Assembly: GCA_037962975.1 (NCBI GenBank)
Contig: CM075673.1
Location: 163,514,667 to 163,578,666 of the forward strand
Length of the DNA: 64,000 nt
Source: Clitoria ternatea
Lineage: Eukaryota > Streptophyta > Magnoliopsida > Fabales > Fabaceae
Direction: 5' to 3'
The notes beneath the pieces were generated by a model. The model ran no database searches, was not told the DNA's origin, and saw only the letters and a program-made list of their open reading frames with translations. Shown in pieces: positions 36,749 to 47,635 of the stretch (positions are counted from its first letter, which is position 1; the number at the start of each line of letters is the position of its first letter). Made by a program: the position numbers and the translations under genes.

Positions 36749-38020
36749 TTGGTTGTCACGATGGAAGGTGATGGGAGAGATTTCGTTGGTGGTCACGTGG
36801 AGGATGTGACCCATCAACAGGCTGGAAGGAGACTCGTCTTCGAGTCCCCTGTAACTCAAACCCGGAGGATGGTGCAAGTGCAAATGCCTGACCCTCGCGA
36901 TGAGGTTATCAGGAAACTCAGGGAGGAGCTGATGGAGTTGAAGCGAGAGAGAGGAGGAGCTGGGGACAGGGCAGCGTCCCATGCAGAGGATGCTCATCAT
37001 GTATCAGCGAGGGATAGATCTACAACCCTCCAGTATTCGAAGATCCCCACATATGAAGAGAGAGAGCAGATGCAAGACTCTGGCGATAGAGTCAGTACCA
37101 GGAGAAGGGAGCAGGCGGTGGTGACTTCCGGGACGTACAAGCTCAGTGTCCCTTTCTCAAGAAGGCTGATGAGCATTATCATCCCAAAACATTTGCAAAC
37201 AACTCAGCCACTGTCGATCGGGAAGTATAATGGGGAGACCGACCCCACTAAGCATTTGGATGCTTATGTTTATGAAGCTATGTATTTGGGAGCAGACGAA
37301 GATGTTATGTGCAGAATGTTCCCAAGAACGTTGACGGAGGAGGCTCTCAGCTGGTTTAAAAGCTTACCCTCAGGATCTATAGACTCTTGGGAGGAAATGG
37401 CTGCTGCATTCGAAAGCCATTTTGTCATCTCTAGGGATATCCCAAGAACTTCTCACACCCTGGCCCAGATAAGGCAGGGAGAAACTGAAACTCTTAAGGA
37501 GTTCTTGAAAAGGTTTTATAAGGAGGCTGCTTTGGTCCCCAACCTCACGGAGGCCATACAACTCCATATTGTAGTGGAAGCTCTTCAGCCTGGTTCAGCC
37601 TTTGCCCTATCATTGGCAAAGAGCCCCCCTACAACCTTCGAGGAGTTTCGAAGGAAAGCTTCCAAGTACGTGGGCATAGAGATGCATCTAGAGGCAGCTG
37701 CAACAAGAATGAAGCCTTCTGCACCCACTCAGCAGCCACAGAGAGAAAAGGAGAGAGTGAGGCCTGAGAAGCATGCCTTTAGAGAAGACTTTGTGAACGC
37801 TCGTCCGCATCCACGAGATAGGCGTGTATCATCGTTCGACAACTATGCTCCGTTGAACACTAGGCATTCACAAATCATGAGGGAGGTTGGTTGGCCAACT
37901 TTGAACGTCTTTGAGATAAGAAAACCAGCCCCAGTCAAGAGGGGTGGTAACCCACGTAAATATTGCACGTTCCATGAACAGACAGGACACAATACTGACG
38001 AATGCAAGGCGTTAAAGAAC
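36749..38020 (+). pseudogene. gag: Tat gag (capsid and nucleocapsid), ends in a frameshift
   Basis: The open frame has about 424 meaningful residues from the start at 36749. A charged coiled-coil-like N-terminus (50-70) is followed by the Retrotrans_gag domain at about 150-315, with GKYNGETDPTKHLDAY and LSWFKSLPSGSIDSWEEMAA, then a basic region, and a zinc-binding motif CTFHEQTGHNTDEC (406-419; C-X2-H-X4-H-X4-C). Near 38018-38022 the frame continuing the protein changes to that of protease. The original frame runs on to a stop at 38113 with unrelated residues. No slippery heptamer is obvious, so a mutational frameshift is more likely than a programmed one. Gag would package the element RNA in cytoplasmic particles. 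Confidence 0.88.
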
Positions 38021-38834
38021 GGTGGAAACTCTCCTTCGGGAAGGAAAGCTGAAGCAGTATTTGTTCAAGGAGAAATCTGTAGACGAGCCTCAGAGGATGG
38101 AGAAAAGGAATAGAGATCCTGATGACGAAGACGATAATACACGTAACCCAGCAAGGAAGTTCACTGCAGCTGAGAAGCAGAAGGGAGTAGTGATTGCTGA
38201 AGGTGCCCAAACAAACAACATGCCCCAGCAGCAGAGGCAGGGCAGACGAGAAGTGATTGAGATGATAGCTGGAGGATTTGCGGGAGGAGGAACATCAATC
38301 ACAGCACGGAAGAATCACCACAGGATGATTCTGTCTGTCCAGGGCAAACCGAGGGATAACCGCCTTTTCAGGGACGGTATGACAGCCCCGACGGTGTCAT
38401 TTACAGATGATGACTTTGGCCCAACAATTCCAGGGGGTGATGATGCGGTAGTTATCGTGGCAGTCATAGCCAACAAGGATGTCAAGAGGATCCTCGTCGA
38501 TCAGGGAAGTTCTTGTGACGTTATCTTTTATAATTGTTTCAAACGAATGGGTTTCAATGATGCAGATTTACAACCCTACACACAAGAACTCACAGCGTTT
38601 AATGGAGCCAAGCAACCCACCAAGGGGTATCTTGACACTCTGATTTCTTTTGAAGGAGAGCCTGGTGCGAGAACGGTCAAGTCAAGAATTCTGGTGATTG
38701 ACGTGGAATCCTCATACAACGGTATCATAGGCCGTCCAACATTGAACGCGATGGAAGCAATTGTATCCACTCCTCACCTCTTGATCAAATTCATTGACAA
38801 GGACAACGGTGTGTCCTCTCTCCGTGGTGATTAG
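38021..38834 (+). pseudogene. Tat protease region, ends in TAG
   Basis: This is the continuation of gag in another frame. A lysine/glutamate-rich linker precedes the retropepsin-like domain with active-site VDQGSSCDVIF (Asp codon at 38499-38501) and the flap/second-strand region ending with a GIIGRPTLN motif near 38730. The frame is closed by TAG at 38832-38834, directly followed in frame by the RT region, where the family continues without a stop. The enzyme would cleave the Gag-Pol polyprotein. Confidence 0.85.
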
Positions 38835-40860
38835 GAGATGGCTCGATATTGTTATAACCTGAGCCTCAACATGGTTAAGTTGGAAGCGTTCAACAAGAAG
38901 AGGAAGCTGAATGACGGAGGAACAGCGGCAGGGTCTGTCAGTCTCATTGATCTGGACCCCAGAGCGGAATTGAAGATTGATCCACTCAATCCCTCTAAGC
39001 CCACACCGGATGGTGGTTCCAGGGATGTTGTATTAAGAGATTCCCCAGAGAAGGTCATGCACATTAACGATAAGCTGGAGTTTGCTATGGAGCAACGCTT
39101 ATTAGCCCTTTTGCAGGAGTTCAAAGATCTTTTCGCATGGACAGCAGCAGACATGCCTGGGATGGACCCTGATTTCTGTTGCCACAAGCTTGCAGTGTAT
39201 CCTGAAACAAGACCGGTGGCCCAGAAGAAGAGGAGGTTGGGACCGGAGAAGCAGAGGGCGGCTTGCGAGCAGACAGAGGAGTTGTTGAAAGCAGGCTTTA
39301 TAAGGGGGATACGCTACTCATCTTGGCTTTCTAATGTGGTCATGGTGCAGAAGGCTAATGGCAAATGGAGAATGTGTACAGATTATGTGGATCTTAACCG
39401 TTGCTGCCCCAAAGATCCATATCCCCTGCCCAACATCGATCGCATGGTGGATGATTCATCTGGTTACCAATACCTCAGTTTCATGGATGCCTATTCGGGG
39501 TATAACCAGATTCCGATGTGGGAGGGAGACCAGGAGAAAACTGCCTTCATCAATGACCGCGGTGTTTTCTGCTACACCGTCATGCCTTTTGGATTGAAGA
39601 ACGTCGGCGCTACCTATCAGCGCATGATTAACAAAGTCTTTGAAGGGATGCATACAAGGCTGGTCGAAGTTTATATTGATGATATTATAGCCAAAACGCC
39701 CGCTGGAGGAGACCACATTGAAGATCTACGCCAAGTCTTCACTAGACTTCGGCAGTACAACATGAGGTTAAACCCTTTAAAATGCACCTTTGTCGTTCCA
39801 GCTGGGAAATTCTTGGGATTTATGTTGACCCAACGAGGCATTGAGGCTAACCCTGGGAAATGTCAAGCAATCCTGGACATGCAGAGTCCTAAGTGTCTGA
39901 GGGAGGTCCAATCATTGAATGGGAAAGTGGCCACTCTAGCTCGTTTCATGCCCAACATGGCGCACAGGTCCCTCCCCTTGTATAAGGCGTTGAAGAAACA
40001 CAAGAGTTTTGAATGGGGAGAGGAGCAGGAACAAGCCTTCCAGCAGCTCAAGGCCGTTCTCTCGAGTCCACCAATTTTGGTTAAGCCTGACCCTGGTGAG
40101 ACTTTGATCTTGTATTTAGCAATCTCTGATGAAGCCTTAGGCGTGGCGTTGGTTAAAGAAACCCCTGAAGGGCAGAGGCCGGTGTACTTTACTAGTAAGA
40201 CGTTTCAGGGGGCGGAGGGAAGGTATCAGAAGATTGAGAAAGTTGCTCTAGCAGTCGTGTGGGCGTCACGACGGTTGAGGCCCTATTTCCACGCGCACCC
40301 AGTACTGGTGAGAACGGATTTGCCTCTCCGTTCAGTGCTTAGCAAGCCAGACCTCGCTGGAAGGATGATAAAATGGTCTATCGAGCTGTCTGAATTTGAA
40401 ATTTCATATGAGCCTCGAGGAGCCATCAAGGCACAAGTGTTGGCCGATTTTGTTGTGGAAATGACTGGGGCGGACCCGGCCACCCCTCGAGCGCATTGGA
40501 CCATTTACGTTGATGGATCGTCGAACAGCAAAGGTTGTGGAGCAGGTGTGGTGGTAGAAAGTGATGATGGTGTGCACCTAGAAATTTCCCTCCGATTCAA
40601 TTTCAAAACCTCCAACAACCAAGCTGAATACGAAGCATGCTTGGCCGGTCTCCGTGCGGCGATTGACATCGGAGCATCAGCAGTTACACTCTGCAGTGAT
40701 TCCCAACTGGTGATTTCGCAGGTTTAGGGGGAGTACTAGGCAAAGGAGCCGCAACTTCAATTGTACTTGAATTGTGTTAATGAGTTGAAGGGAAGATTTG
40801 AAGTTTTAGAGTTCAAGCACGTGCCCAGAGAAGAAAACACCAGAGCGGACATCTTGTCTA
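38835..40860 (+). pseudogene. pol: Tat reverse transcriptase with two RNase H domains
   Basis: RT blocks appear in order: WRMCTDYVDLNRCCPKDPYP, FMDAYSGYNQI, MPFGLKNVGATYQRM and catalytic YIDD (codons 39672-39683). The connection and first RNase H follow (ALGVALVKETPEGQRPVYFT, then DLPLRSVL). A second RNase H of archaeal type starts with WTIYVDGSSNSKGCGAG (about 40500) and holds NNQAEYEACLAGL and DSQLVISQV. Two in-frame TAG codons at 40725-40727 and 40737-40739 interrupt this second RNase H, after which the same frame goes on through HVPREENTRADILSRLAS. Dual RNase H defines the Tat lineage. Confidence 0.92.
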
Positions 40861-42221
40861 GATTGGCAAGTACAAAGCAGCCCGGCAGCACAACAACGGT
40901 GGTTCAAAGCACTTTGACATCGCCCAGCATACCTCTGTACCCTTCTCTGAATGCTATCATGGTGAGCTATCCATATGAGGATTCTTGGGTCATACCCTAT
41001 ATTCGCTATCTGGCTGATGGTCAACTTCCCACTGATGAGAAGGAGAGGAGACGAGTGAAGAGGGAACTGCCATATTTTACTATGGTTGATGGTGTTCTCT
41101 ACAAAAGGGGATTCTCTGTCCCATATCTTTTGTGTTTGAGAGAGGACGAGGTTCAAGCGGTTCTGGAGGAAGTGCACGAGGGGCAATGTGGGCACCATGC
41201 TGGAGGCCGAAGCTTAATGAGAAAAGTCCTCAGGGCTGGATATTGGTGGCCCACTGTGAAGCAGGATTCCGCAGATTTTGTGAGGAAGTGCGACGCTTGT
41301 CAAAAATTCTCCAATCTCCACCATACACCGGCCCAAGAGCTATCTTCATCTGCTGTGCCTTGGCCGTTCTACCAGTGGGGCCTTGATATTTTGGGTCCAT
41401 TCCCCACTGCGCCAGGAGGTATCAAATATTTGATCGTGGGGGTAGACTACTTCACCAAGTGGATCGAGGCAGAACCAGTAGTGCATATCACTTCTGCGCG
41501 AACAAGACGTTTCGTGTATGAAAATATCATAGCTCGGTTCGGGGTGCCAGGGCGGATTGTGACTGACAACGGCACTCAGTTTACAGACAAAAAGTTCACG
41601 GATTTGCTTGAAGGACTGGGGATAATCCAGATATTTTCATCTGTTAAACACCCCCAAACCAATGGACAAGCAGAGGTAGCCAACCGAGAAGTGCTAAAGG
41701 GGTTGAAGAAGCGTCTGGGAGAAGCGAAGGGAGGATGGACTGACCAGCTATGTCATGTTTTATGGGCATACCGCACTACGCCTCATTCTTCAACCAACGA
41801 ATCCCCATACCGGCTGACGTACGGGGTTGAGGCGATGATTCCAGTGGAGTTACAAACAAGATCGGCTCGTGTGGAGTATTTTTCAGCTGAAGATAACAAC
41901 GCCAATTTGGCATCAGAACTGGACGTCCTCTAGGAGTTAAGGGAAAAGGCCTTCGTCAGAGATCAGGCAATAAAAGCAAAAGCAGCACTCCGGTATAATA
42001 AACGTGTCCAATACAGAGCTTTCAACACCGGAGATCTTGTTTTGAGAAAAGCAAGTGTGGGGAATAAATTCGCCCACCAAGGAAAGCTAGCACCGACGTG
42101 GGAAGGTCCTTATAGAGTTTCTGAAGTGACTGGAAGAGGGTCATACCGATTGGAAGAACTTGATGGAACTCCAATCCGCAACAAATGGAACAGTCAGAAC
42201 TTACGTGTCTATTACAGCTAG
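40861..42221 (+). pseudogene. Tat integrase, one internal TAG
   Basis: The HHCC zinc finger is visible (HEGQCGHHAGG ... CDACQK). The catalytic core follows: WGLDILGPFPTAPGG (first Asp), IVTDNGTQFTD (second Asp) and PQTNGQAEVANRE (Glu), giving a complete D,D,E set. TAG at 41931-41933 splits core from C-terminus; the same frame continues with a GDLVLR and GKLAPTWEGPY region (a chromatin/DNA-binding barrel type) and ends with TAG at 42219-42221 after VYYS. Integrase would insert the cDNA and make the 5-bp duplication seen at the element's ends. Confidence 0.9.
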
Positions 42222-42541
42222 TTGGTAAGACAGCGTGTACTCTTTTTCCTTACTTGAGTTTTTTCCCATTGGGTTTTCTCAAGAAGGTTTTAACGAGGCA
42301 TGACCCCAACTACGCTCTTCATGTAATGTACTTTCAATTTTAATGAGAATACATTTTAACCGCCCTATCATTCTCACTTTTCTTATGTGTTGTGATTTAT
42401 AGCCGTAGTTTAATACGCAACTACCAACTACCAATTCTGTAGTTGATGATATAACTCCTCGAGGAACTGATGAAGACCCCTCAGGACGAATGATCTCAAT
42501 CACACATCGTGTGTTTTGACGATGTAACTCCTTGAGGTTGA

Positions 42542-42980
42542 ATGGGTTGTAGGGCTGGTCCTTTTTCAAGGCCACAAACCGAACCCCATTCGAAGACAAC
42601 ATGGGTTGTAGGGCTGGTCCTTTTTCAAGGCCACAAACCGAACCCCATTCGAAGACAACATGGGTTGTAGGGCTGGTCCTTTTTCAAGGCCACAAACCGA
42701 ACCCCATTCGAAGACTACATGGGTTGTAGGGTTGGTCCTTCCTCAAGGCCACAAACCGAACCCCATGCGAAGGCTTGGGCGCAGTAGGCCGGTTCATACA
42801 GAAAACCGCGCTGAACCTCGAGTAACGGGCGCAGTAGGTTCAGGATTAGCCCTGATCCGAACCCCGTGTTGAAGGCTTGGATTGTAGGATTGCACCGAAC
42901 TCCAAGTACGGTTAGTAGGATCGAACCGAACACCATGTGAAGACTTGAGATGTAGGACCAAACCGAACCTCAAAAGAAAG
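42542..42980 (+). repeat. 59-bp tandem repeats in the Tat 3' region
   Basis: ATGGGTTGTAGGGCTGGTCC starts at 42542, 42601, 42660 and 42719, an exact period of 59. The first three units are nearly identical and the fourth diverges. Beyond 42778 degraded units with ACCGAAC and GTAGG continue to about 42980. Short frames across them are by-products. Confidence 0.85.
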
Positions 42981-43476
42981 GCGTAAAAGCTTACCCTTGT
43001 CAAAGCTATACTAAAGTTCAAAGGCAATGTCCGTCCTCAATTGTGGAATATCCACCCCGGAGCGGTTGAACGCTAACGTACCCGCTCTACATCTTCGAGG
43101 ATAGATAAGCATTTCTATCTTTTTAAGAAGTTAAAAGGTAATCCTTGAGATAAAATTTCCCTTCCCAATGTACTTACACTTGGGGACAGGGCACGCTTTA
43201 ACTTAATTGTCACTTATTCATTACTATTTATTATCTTAATCCGGTGTGATAAGTACGCTTTAAGCAGCTAGGTAACCACACAGAATGGATTCGCAAAGCA
43301 TTGAAAACAATAAAGTGTTTTGTATAACACTAAGTCATTCAACAATCATACATTCGACGCAAGCAGTTGAAGAAAAGCAACAGTGAATTTTATTTCCAAA
43401 AAATAAAAATTGTTCAAGACACAAGGTAGTTAAAGCTGGAGCTGATCCCAGTACACAGCTAAGAATAAAGCATAAA
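42981..43476 (+). other. Tat spacer between repeats and minus-strand gene
   Basis: No coding signal. It contains the end of the element's 3' non-coding sequence on plus and, on minus, the region downstream of the antisense gene. Confidence 0.5.
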
Positions 43477-46145
43477 TTAAGAGGCCGGTGCTTGATCCTC
43501 CGCAGTGGGCACTCCTGCCTTCTCCGTCTTGTCCTCCACTCCAGTTTGGGCACCTTCTTGTGCTTCAGCTCCAGAGGCAGCGGTGGACGTTGTGGGCTCC
43601 ATACTTTGACCTTCTGGAAGGGGAGGCAGTTCATACAGAGATGCACGGGGTTCATGGTGCGAGCCGTCCTTATGAACTTTGACAAGTCTTCCCTATGGAA
43701 TTCGAAGAACATATCTAATCCGTATAGATTCAGTTGCACTCTAGGGTTACGATAGTAGACTTGACGAAGGGCCAGGCCGAAGGATTCATACGCCACATTT
43801 TTGCATATCTCCAAGGCTTTGGAAGCCTTGGCCTTCGCTGCAGCTAGTTTTCTCTGAACCTTGGCAAAATCCTCTTCTGAAGGCCCAGCACTCGCACCAC
43901 CCTTCTTGAGTTCATCAATTTGGGCTTGCATCTCCTTCCGAATGATCTCCCACTCCCCAAGGTCTTTGTTGCGACCGTCCTCCATAATTTTGAGATCGTC
44001 AGCAAGCTTAGCCGATCTCTTCTTCTCCAGTTGTAATTCTTCTTCAAGGAGGGGTATGGATTTGTTCTTATTCTGGAGGTCGGTAACTTCCCGCTCTAGA
44101 GCCTTGTTCGCAAAATGAACTTGGCTCGCCTCTTCAGTTTTCCTCTGGAGCGTTTCCTTAGTTTTCTTCAATTCTGACTCGACGCCCCCATGAACTTCAG
44201 CTTGCTTGGTCGCCCATTTCTCCTTCACCGCGAGTTCGGTCTCAAGTTTTTCAACTTGATCCATATAATCTGCCTTCTCGCTCAGGGACTCAAGGAGGCC
44301 GGACAGTTCATCAAGCTGCCAACGCCCGGCCTTACAAGCACCTCGGACCCCAGCAGCGTCGAGGGAAGGGCGGAGGCAATACCGTGCCTTTGGAAGAGTA
44401 GGAGGCATGGACCCCTGAAACCACAAGTAAGGGGAGAGGAAGGAGTCACGCGGAGGCTCAAACGCCGGAGGAGGACCATTCCCAGAGTCCGGCTCTGAAG
44501 CATTCTGTGAAGAAGGGGTGGAGGATTCAGGAACAGGTTTTTTTCCCTTGTCCTTCTTCAATTCAGTTTCTTCGACCGTCCTCTGACGCTTCTTCACAGG
44601 GTCATCAGAGGAGGGCTTCTATTGATCTGCCTTTTTTACAAGATGCCTCTTCTTTCTCTTCTTCTGTGGGACGGCCTCCTCGTCGCCCGCTCCAGTGGCA
44701 TCAGCTGGTTCTTCAGTTTCCTCCTCATCGAAGAGAGGAACCTCATCTCCTACCGCAGAGGTCAGAGGAATAAGGGGAGTTTTGGTGGCATTTCTCTTCG
44801 CCTGGATCTCATTTTCCTCAGAGGAGGAGTCATCGTCAGCCATCATGGTCCTTAACGACAACATCTCTGGGCAGGCTCTTTCGATTTGTTCTGCAAAACA
44901 AGAAAGGTTGAATAAGCATACAAGAAGAAAAAATAACCAGTTCATTAATAACCATACAACAGAAAGAGATTAAGAGCGGATATTACGGAGGTAGGCGTTT
45001 CTGATGTCATCCTCGGCCAAAAGGAGCCTGCTGGAAAATCCCTTGAGGGTCTTTGAGGCCGTCTGCATGGCACTCAAGACCTCAACAGAGTGAGGGGAAA
45101 GTTCGCTCTCGTCTGTATAATAAGCACGGCTCATAAGGAGAAAATGCTCGTGCATCCAGCTAAGGGGAAACTTGGTAAACCCCTCCTTGTTCCGCCAGAA
45201 GACTGGCTTATTTGGTTGAATTCAGACCCGCGTGTAGTAGTGTTTGAAGGAGCGTCCATCCACCTTCGCGGATTCCATATAAGACTTGAAATTTATCACC
45301 CTTGAGTCACTACGGAGAGTAATGAACCCAAGGCCGCCCTTCTTATTAGCACGGCGGACCACTTGGCAATAGTAAAATAGCTTGGCCACAGTGGCGGAGA
45401 AGTTGAAATGCTCCCCCAGAACTTCCAGAGCCCGGACAAGACCCCAACCGTTGGGATGCAGTTGGGTGGGGGCGCAGTCTAGGAAGCGCAGGACGGCCAT
45501 CTGGAACTCCGTCATGGGGAAGCGTACTCCCAATTTCAAGAAGACGAAGTCGTACATGTAGACCGACCTCACATCAGGGACACTGTGGCATATTTTTTCA
45601 GAGGGATGTGGTGCCATCACAGCGTATCGTGCCTTGTACTTTTTATCCGAATATATTTTACAGCGGAAAGAGACCGTGCATTCCTCTTCACTTGCATGGT
45701 GCGAAGGGATCTCTAGGAATTCCTCCTCCACCCAACAGTAGGGTTTCTCCCTGTTGAGTTTCTCCCAGTCAAGTCGGTGTGCAACAACGTTGACACACCC
45801 TTCAGCAGAGCGGAGAACCGGTGTTTTTCCACGTCCTGGAAGGTCCATAGTTGCGCAGGCACGGTGGAACGCGTAGGTACTGTGGTAAAAAGCAACATCA
45901 TCAGAGAGGTAACCTTCAGCACTTGACCCCTCATCAGAGCGGCTGGTAGCCCTCAAATCAAGGGGAGCCTCAGAGCGACGTTGGGAAGAAGACGCTCGTG
46001 AGGAAGAGGCTTCGGCTCTCTCTGAGCGACGGGGCCCAGCCACAGGAGGATTCGCTGGAATCCTCCCACCACGGTGGCTAAGGGGGGCACAAGAGCCAAA
46101 ACTCCCCCTGTTTGAAGGACCAGTGTGGCCTGCTCTAGGGCGCAT
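43477..46145 (-). pseudogene. spliced antisense gene of the Tat element, Transposase_28-like (broken)
   Basis: Exon 1 runs from ATG at 46145 to 44987 (donor GTAATA), then a 96-bp intron (44986-44891, acceptor TTTTGCAG), then exon 2 from 44890 to a stop at 43479-43477. Exon 1 has a basic, serine-rich N-terminus and at about residues 180-300 YMYDFVFLKLGVRFPMTEFQ and LHPNGWGLVRALEVLGEHF, the signature I know as Pfam Transposase_28 ('putative gypsy type transposon'). Exon 2 has an acidic segment, a KKRKKRH cluster, a long coiled coil (LETELAVKEKWATKQAE onward) and an acidic tail. Breaks: TGA at 45222-45224, TAG at 44619-44621, and a one-base frameshift near 43672 before the tail frame. Function is unknown. 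Extra antisense ORFs are reported from Tat/Grande/Retand elements. Confidence 0.8.
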
Positions 46146-46313
46146 GATGGAAATAGAATGACAAAAATTGCAAGGAGTTGAAGGAAAGGGAGGTTACCTA
46201 AAGGAAGAAGATCTTTGAGAAGTTTGAAGACGACAGAGAAATTCCAAAGAAATTTGAGCAGAGGTTCACTAAGCTTGAAAACAAGAGTGGATTCCAAAAT
46301 CTGCTAAGAGTCC

Positions 46314-46322
46314 CTTTTATAG
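46314..46322 (-). promoter_or_regulatory. TATA box of the antisense gene
   Basis: On the minus strand CTATAAAAG lies about 170 bases upstream of the ATG at 46145, with a pyrimidine-rich leader (CTTCTTCC, CCTCCCTTTCC) between. It sits inside the element, outside the LTR, so the gene appears to have its own promoter pointing away from the 3' LTR. Confidence 0.65.
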
Positions 46323-46329
46323 GTAACGA

Positions 46330-46814
46330 AGAGGCACTGTGTTTCGTCGAAGATCACGAGGCTTGCATCAAAACGCAACCTTTTCAAATTGAAACGACTC
46401 CGTCGTTTCGTCACGTACGGGCGCGAAAATGGTAACGTTTCAGTAAACATTTTGGCAAAATAGGCCCCCATCCAGTTTGAATCCAGGCCCAATAAGCCCA
46501 ATCGACGGTTACACTCTTGGGTAATGATGGCTCGTGCGTAAAAAAGGCATTTACTGTCCAATCATGCCATGCGCATTTAATGCCTCCCAACCACTTTTCG
46601 AATACCAAGGGTTTCGATTCTCGAAGACTCTTGGGATTTCCATTATTTATTTTATGTTGTCTGAATCCGCTGTACTCAACGCGAGAAGAGCGGTCACCTG
46701 TTTATTAGAGCGGACGCCACAGAGCTCCCAGAGACCTTCCAGAATGTATTACCGGCATCCAGACTTCTCTAGAGTTGTATAGCTCATATGAGCAACTTAA
46801 CAGTCCCTCATACA
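46330..46814. other. Tat segment between antisense promoter and polypurine tract
   Basis: This probably holds upstream promoter sequence of the antisense gene. Short frames on both strands (46304-46782) show no domain. Confidence 0.5.
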
Positions 46815-46828
46815 AGCTAGGGGACAGA
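46815..46828 (+). promoter_or_regulatory. polypurine tract of the Tat element
   Basis: AGCTAGGGGACAGA abuts the 3' LTR start TGATCTGG and is the expected primer site for plus-strand DNA synthesis. Confidence 0.65.
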
Positions 46829-47630
46829 TGATCTGGTCTGGATACCGGCCCCTATTCTTGTGACGTCAGAGTGACCTCATATGAGGAAAACCGGTGTCCT
46901 GGTTCAACATTACCACACCGGATATCCGATGTCTGGCCGTCCGTCCTCATCACACGACTGCCCCACTTACTTACTCTATAACGGTTCTTTGTTCATTTTT
47001 ACAGGACATTTATATAACTGTTGGCTTTTCAGTCACAGCGAGATAAGAGCCCCTAATAACTTATCAGCGAAGACACTGTATGTAGCAAAATATGTCACAT
47101 CAATGGCCTTAGAAAGCAAGTAGATGTGTCAGCAGATTATGCGGAAAAGGTGATTATCCTCCCCTCTTCCTAGAGGATCGTACTCTGATAATTGACCTAT
47201 CCCCCTGACACATTCTGAGAGTTGAGTCATCCTGATTGACATAATATACACGCTATCAGAGCTAAGGGACCCACCTGTATCCAATGACTCATTTTCTCAC
47301 GTACAACTATAAGTAGCATATTTCAATACACATGCATGGTATCGTTGTTCTATCTCACATTTTACTGTTACTTCGCTTGAGCATTCACTGAGTTCTTACA
47401 CTCTTCTAACTTGAGCGTCAGAGAATCTTCGCAGGTGGCACCACCTTTCGCCCCCTACAACGCGAAACGTTGGTGTGAAGGATCTCCAGGACAACAAGAC
47501 CGGCCTCTCCCACTGAGAGACCGGATTAATACATCGGATATACACTGTTCCGGTGTGCAAACCCTAAAAACACCTATACTCTTGTGGCTGGTCCCACACC
47601 AGATCCTAGACCCCGGTCCAGACCAGTTCA
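46829..47630 (+). repeat. 3' LTR of the Tat element
   Basis: It is collinear with the 5' LTR. By eye I count 17 substitutions, all C/T or A/G, and one missing C in a C-run. It is followed by the target duplicate ATAAT. Confidence 0.93.
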
Positions 47631-47635
47631 ATAAT

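Larger units (their letters stand above)
35896..47630 (+). mobile_element. complete Ty3/gypsy Tat-lineage retrotransposon (11,735 bp)
   Basis: The element has two near-identical LTRs (35896-36698 and 46829-47630) with TG...CA ends, a 5-bp target duplication ATAAT (35891-35895 and 47631-47635), a primer-binding site right after the left LTR and a polypurine stretch right before the right one. On the plus strand the order is gag, protease, RT, RNase H, a second (archaeal-type) RNase H, then integrase. The dual RNase H is the hallmark of the Tat lineage. Downstream are 59-bp tandem repeats and a separate minus-strand gene, as described for extra ORFs of Tat elements. By eye the LTRs differ at 17 sites plus one indel in about 802 bp. 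The coding regions are broken, so this copy is not autonomous. Confidence 0.95.

Noticed and set aside
38000..38040. Programmed frameshift between Tat gag and protease
   Set aside because: No slippery heptamer is visible and the element has other damage, so a mutation is the simpler reading.
44190..44973. Plus-strand frames opposite the antisense gene
   Set aside because: Shadows of the minus-strand coding sequence, without domains.
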